This document shows positions 13,714-14,547 of a stretch of 14,547 nt of DNA, piece after piece. The position numbers and the translations under genes were made by a program. The notes beneath the pieces were generated by a model. The model did no database searches and was not told the DNA's origin. It worked only from the letters and a program-made list of their open reading frames with translations. This DNA is from Bacteroidota bacterium (lineage in GTDB: Bacteria > Bacteroidota > Bacteroidia > Sphingobacteriales > Sphingobacteriaceae): NCBI GenBank assembly GCA_013288465.1, contig JABDBT010000065.1, forward strand, positions 1 through 14,547. The letters run 5' to 3'. Each line of letters begins with the position of its first letter. Positions within the stretch are counted from its first letter, which is position 1.

Positions 13714-14547
13714 ACTGGCTGCATTACCTGGTTGAGGTTAATATATACCTCAGTGTATTTTACGTGTGCTACTGTTTGTTTTTAAATAAAGAAACGCATT
13801 ATACGCTTAACCGTGTGTATTTGCTTTTCAGCTGCATCATATCATGCATAATACCGCTTGTACAGGTTGGTTTATTAAAACCTGCTGAGCCAGCAATTCA
13901 AAACGCAATAATTGACCCGGTAGCCGACAAAAATTTCACTTTACAGGAAGGTATCTTTTATTGCTACCTCGCTGGTGTTATTATTTTTATAGTGCAGTTG
14001 GGTATTAAATTAGTTCAGCTGCAAAAGCTGGCAGGGGCAAAACCCGCAGAGGTTAGTGATCAATATAAGTTGATTTATTTAGAAGATTCAACCACCGCTT
14101 TTTCATTTTTTAATTATTTGTTTGTAGGCACAAAAGCGCCGGGAACCGAAACTATTAAACGGCACGAGCTGGTGCATATCCGCCAAAAACACTCTGTAGA
14201 TATACTATTTCTTGAACTGTTTAAGATCATAAACTGGTTTAACCCGGTGATATATCTTTTGCAAAATAGCCTTAAAACGGTGCACGAATATATTGCCGAC
14301 GAGCAAACAGCCGCGTTTGAAAACGATACCCTCACCTACTCAACCTTTTTAGTTAATAACGCTTACGGTATAAGCGGTTCACCTGTCACCAATTCATTTT
14401 TCAATTATAACCTGTTAAAAAAGAGGATCATCATGTTAAACCAACAACGTTCGGGTAGTTTAGCCAGGCTAAAGTACTTTATTGCTGTGCCGTTATGCGC
14501 GGGCCTGCTATGTGTATCAACTTTAAGTTTTAGTAAAACGTATGGCT
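13710..14547 (+). CDS. M56-family (BlaR1-like) membrane metallopeptidase, C-terminus cut by the window edge
   Basis: An open frame starts at the ATG overlapping the blaI stop and runs 279 codons to the right edge without a stop. Membrane segments are at about residues 5-25, 38-52 and 90-108, with another near 252-270. The zinc motif is HELVH (152-156), within RHELVHIRQKHSVDILFLEL; NWFNPVIYLLQ and HEYIADEQ follow, the M56 pattern with the further acidic ligand. These proteins sense an envelope signal and cleave the cognate BlaI-type repressor. After the last membrane helix, Bacteroidota members often carry a TonB-C or other periplasmic domain; that part is outside the window. Confidence 0.93.
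   Translation, partial: MNWLHYLVEVNIYLSVFYVCYCLFLNKETHYTLNRVYLLFSCIISCIIPLVQVGLLKPAEPAIQNAIIDPVADKNFTLQEGIFYCYLAGVIIFIVQLGIKLVQLQKLAGAKPAEVSDQYKLIYLEDSTTAFSFFNYLFVGTKAPGTETIKRHELVHIRQKHSVDILFLELFKIINWFNPVIYLLQNSLKTVHEYIADEQTAAFENDTLTYSTFLVNNAYGISGSPVTNSFFNYNLLKKRIIMLNQQRSGSLARLKYFIAVPLCAGLLCVSTLSFSKTYG

Noticed and set aside
1..14547. tRNA, rRNA, transposase or phage genes
   Set aside because: No cloverleaf, ribosomal RNA stretch, transposase motif or phage protein was recognised on either strand.

Overview
The window looks like chromosomal DNA of a Bacteroidota member, most likely Sphingobacteriaceae (Mucilaginibacter/Pedobacter-like). The reasons are Bacteroidota-type -7 elements (TAnnTTTG) ahead of several genes, weak Shine-Dalgarno sequences, a BlaI-type repressor overlapping an M56 peptidase gene, and a sphingolipid-type desaturase. 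This assignment comes from reading the sequence; no search was run.

Layout. 1-2932 (minus strand) is a tripartite efflux operon: a membrane fusion protein (reading frame broken near 2224), a TolC-like outer membrane channel, and the first 33 codons of an ABC ATPase running off the left edge. It is preceded by a good sigma-54 promoter match and three upstream CGAWAACGG repeats. 3182-4184 (plus) is a secreted YncE/YVTN-like beta-propeller gene, also broken, in an A6 run. 4222-4301 is a long AT-rich hairpin directly before a desaturase very like animal sphingolipid delta-4 desaturase (DEGS1), which ends at a clear terminator. 5412-6249 holds a nucleotidyltransferase flanked by two tiny genes whose products resemble each other (59 aa upstream, same strand; 55 aa convergent). 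6421-8672 carries a membrane-anchored propeller-like protein, a small secreted beta-rich protein and a FrnE-like DsbA-family oxidoreductase. 8727-9962 (minus) is a CPA1 Na+/H+ antiporter. 10233-12836 (plus) is an MlaE-MlaF-MlaD lipid-transport operon. 12837-13335 has no gene but contains 9-bp tandem repeats, a 170-bp imperfect palindrome and three dyad operators. 13336-14547 is a BlaI-type repressor overlapping by 4 bp an M56 peptidase that runs off the right edge.

How the genes fit together. Several loci concern the envelope: efflux pump, lipid desaturase, Mla lipid transport, antiporter and BlaI/M56 sensing. The least explained parts are the nucleotidyltransferase with its two related small proteins, the bacterial DEGS1-like desaturase with the hairpin at its start, and the palindromic intergenic elements. 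Two frame breaks lie about 1.3 kb apart in otherwise intact genes, so sequencing or assembly error must be excluded before calling them real mutations.
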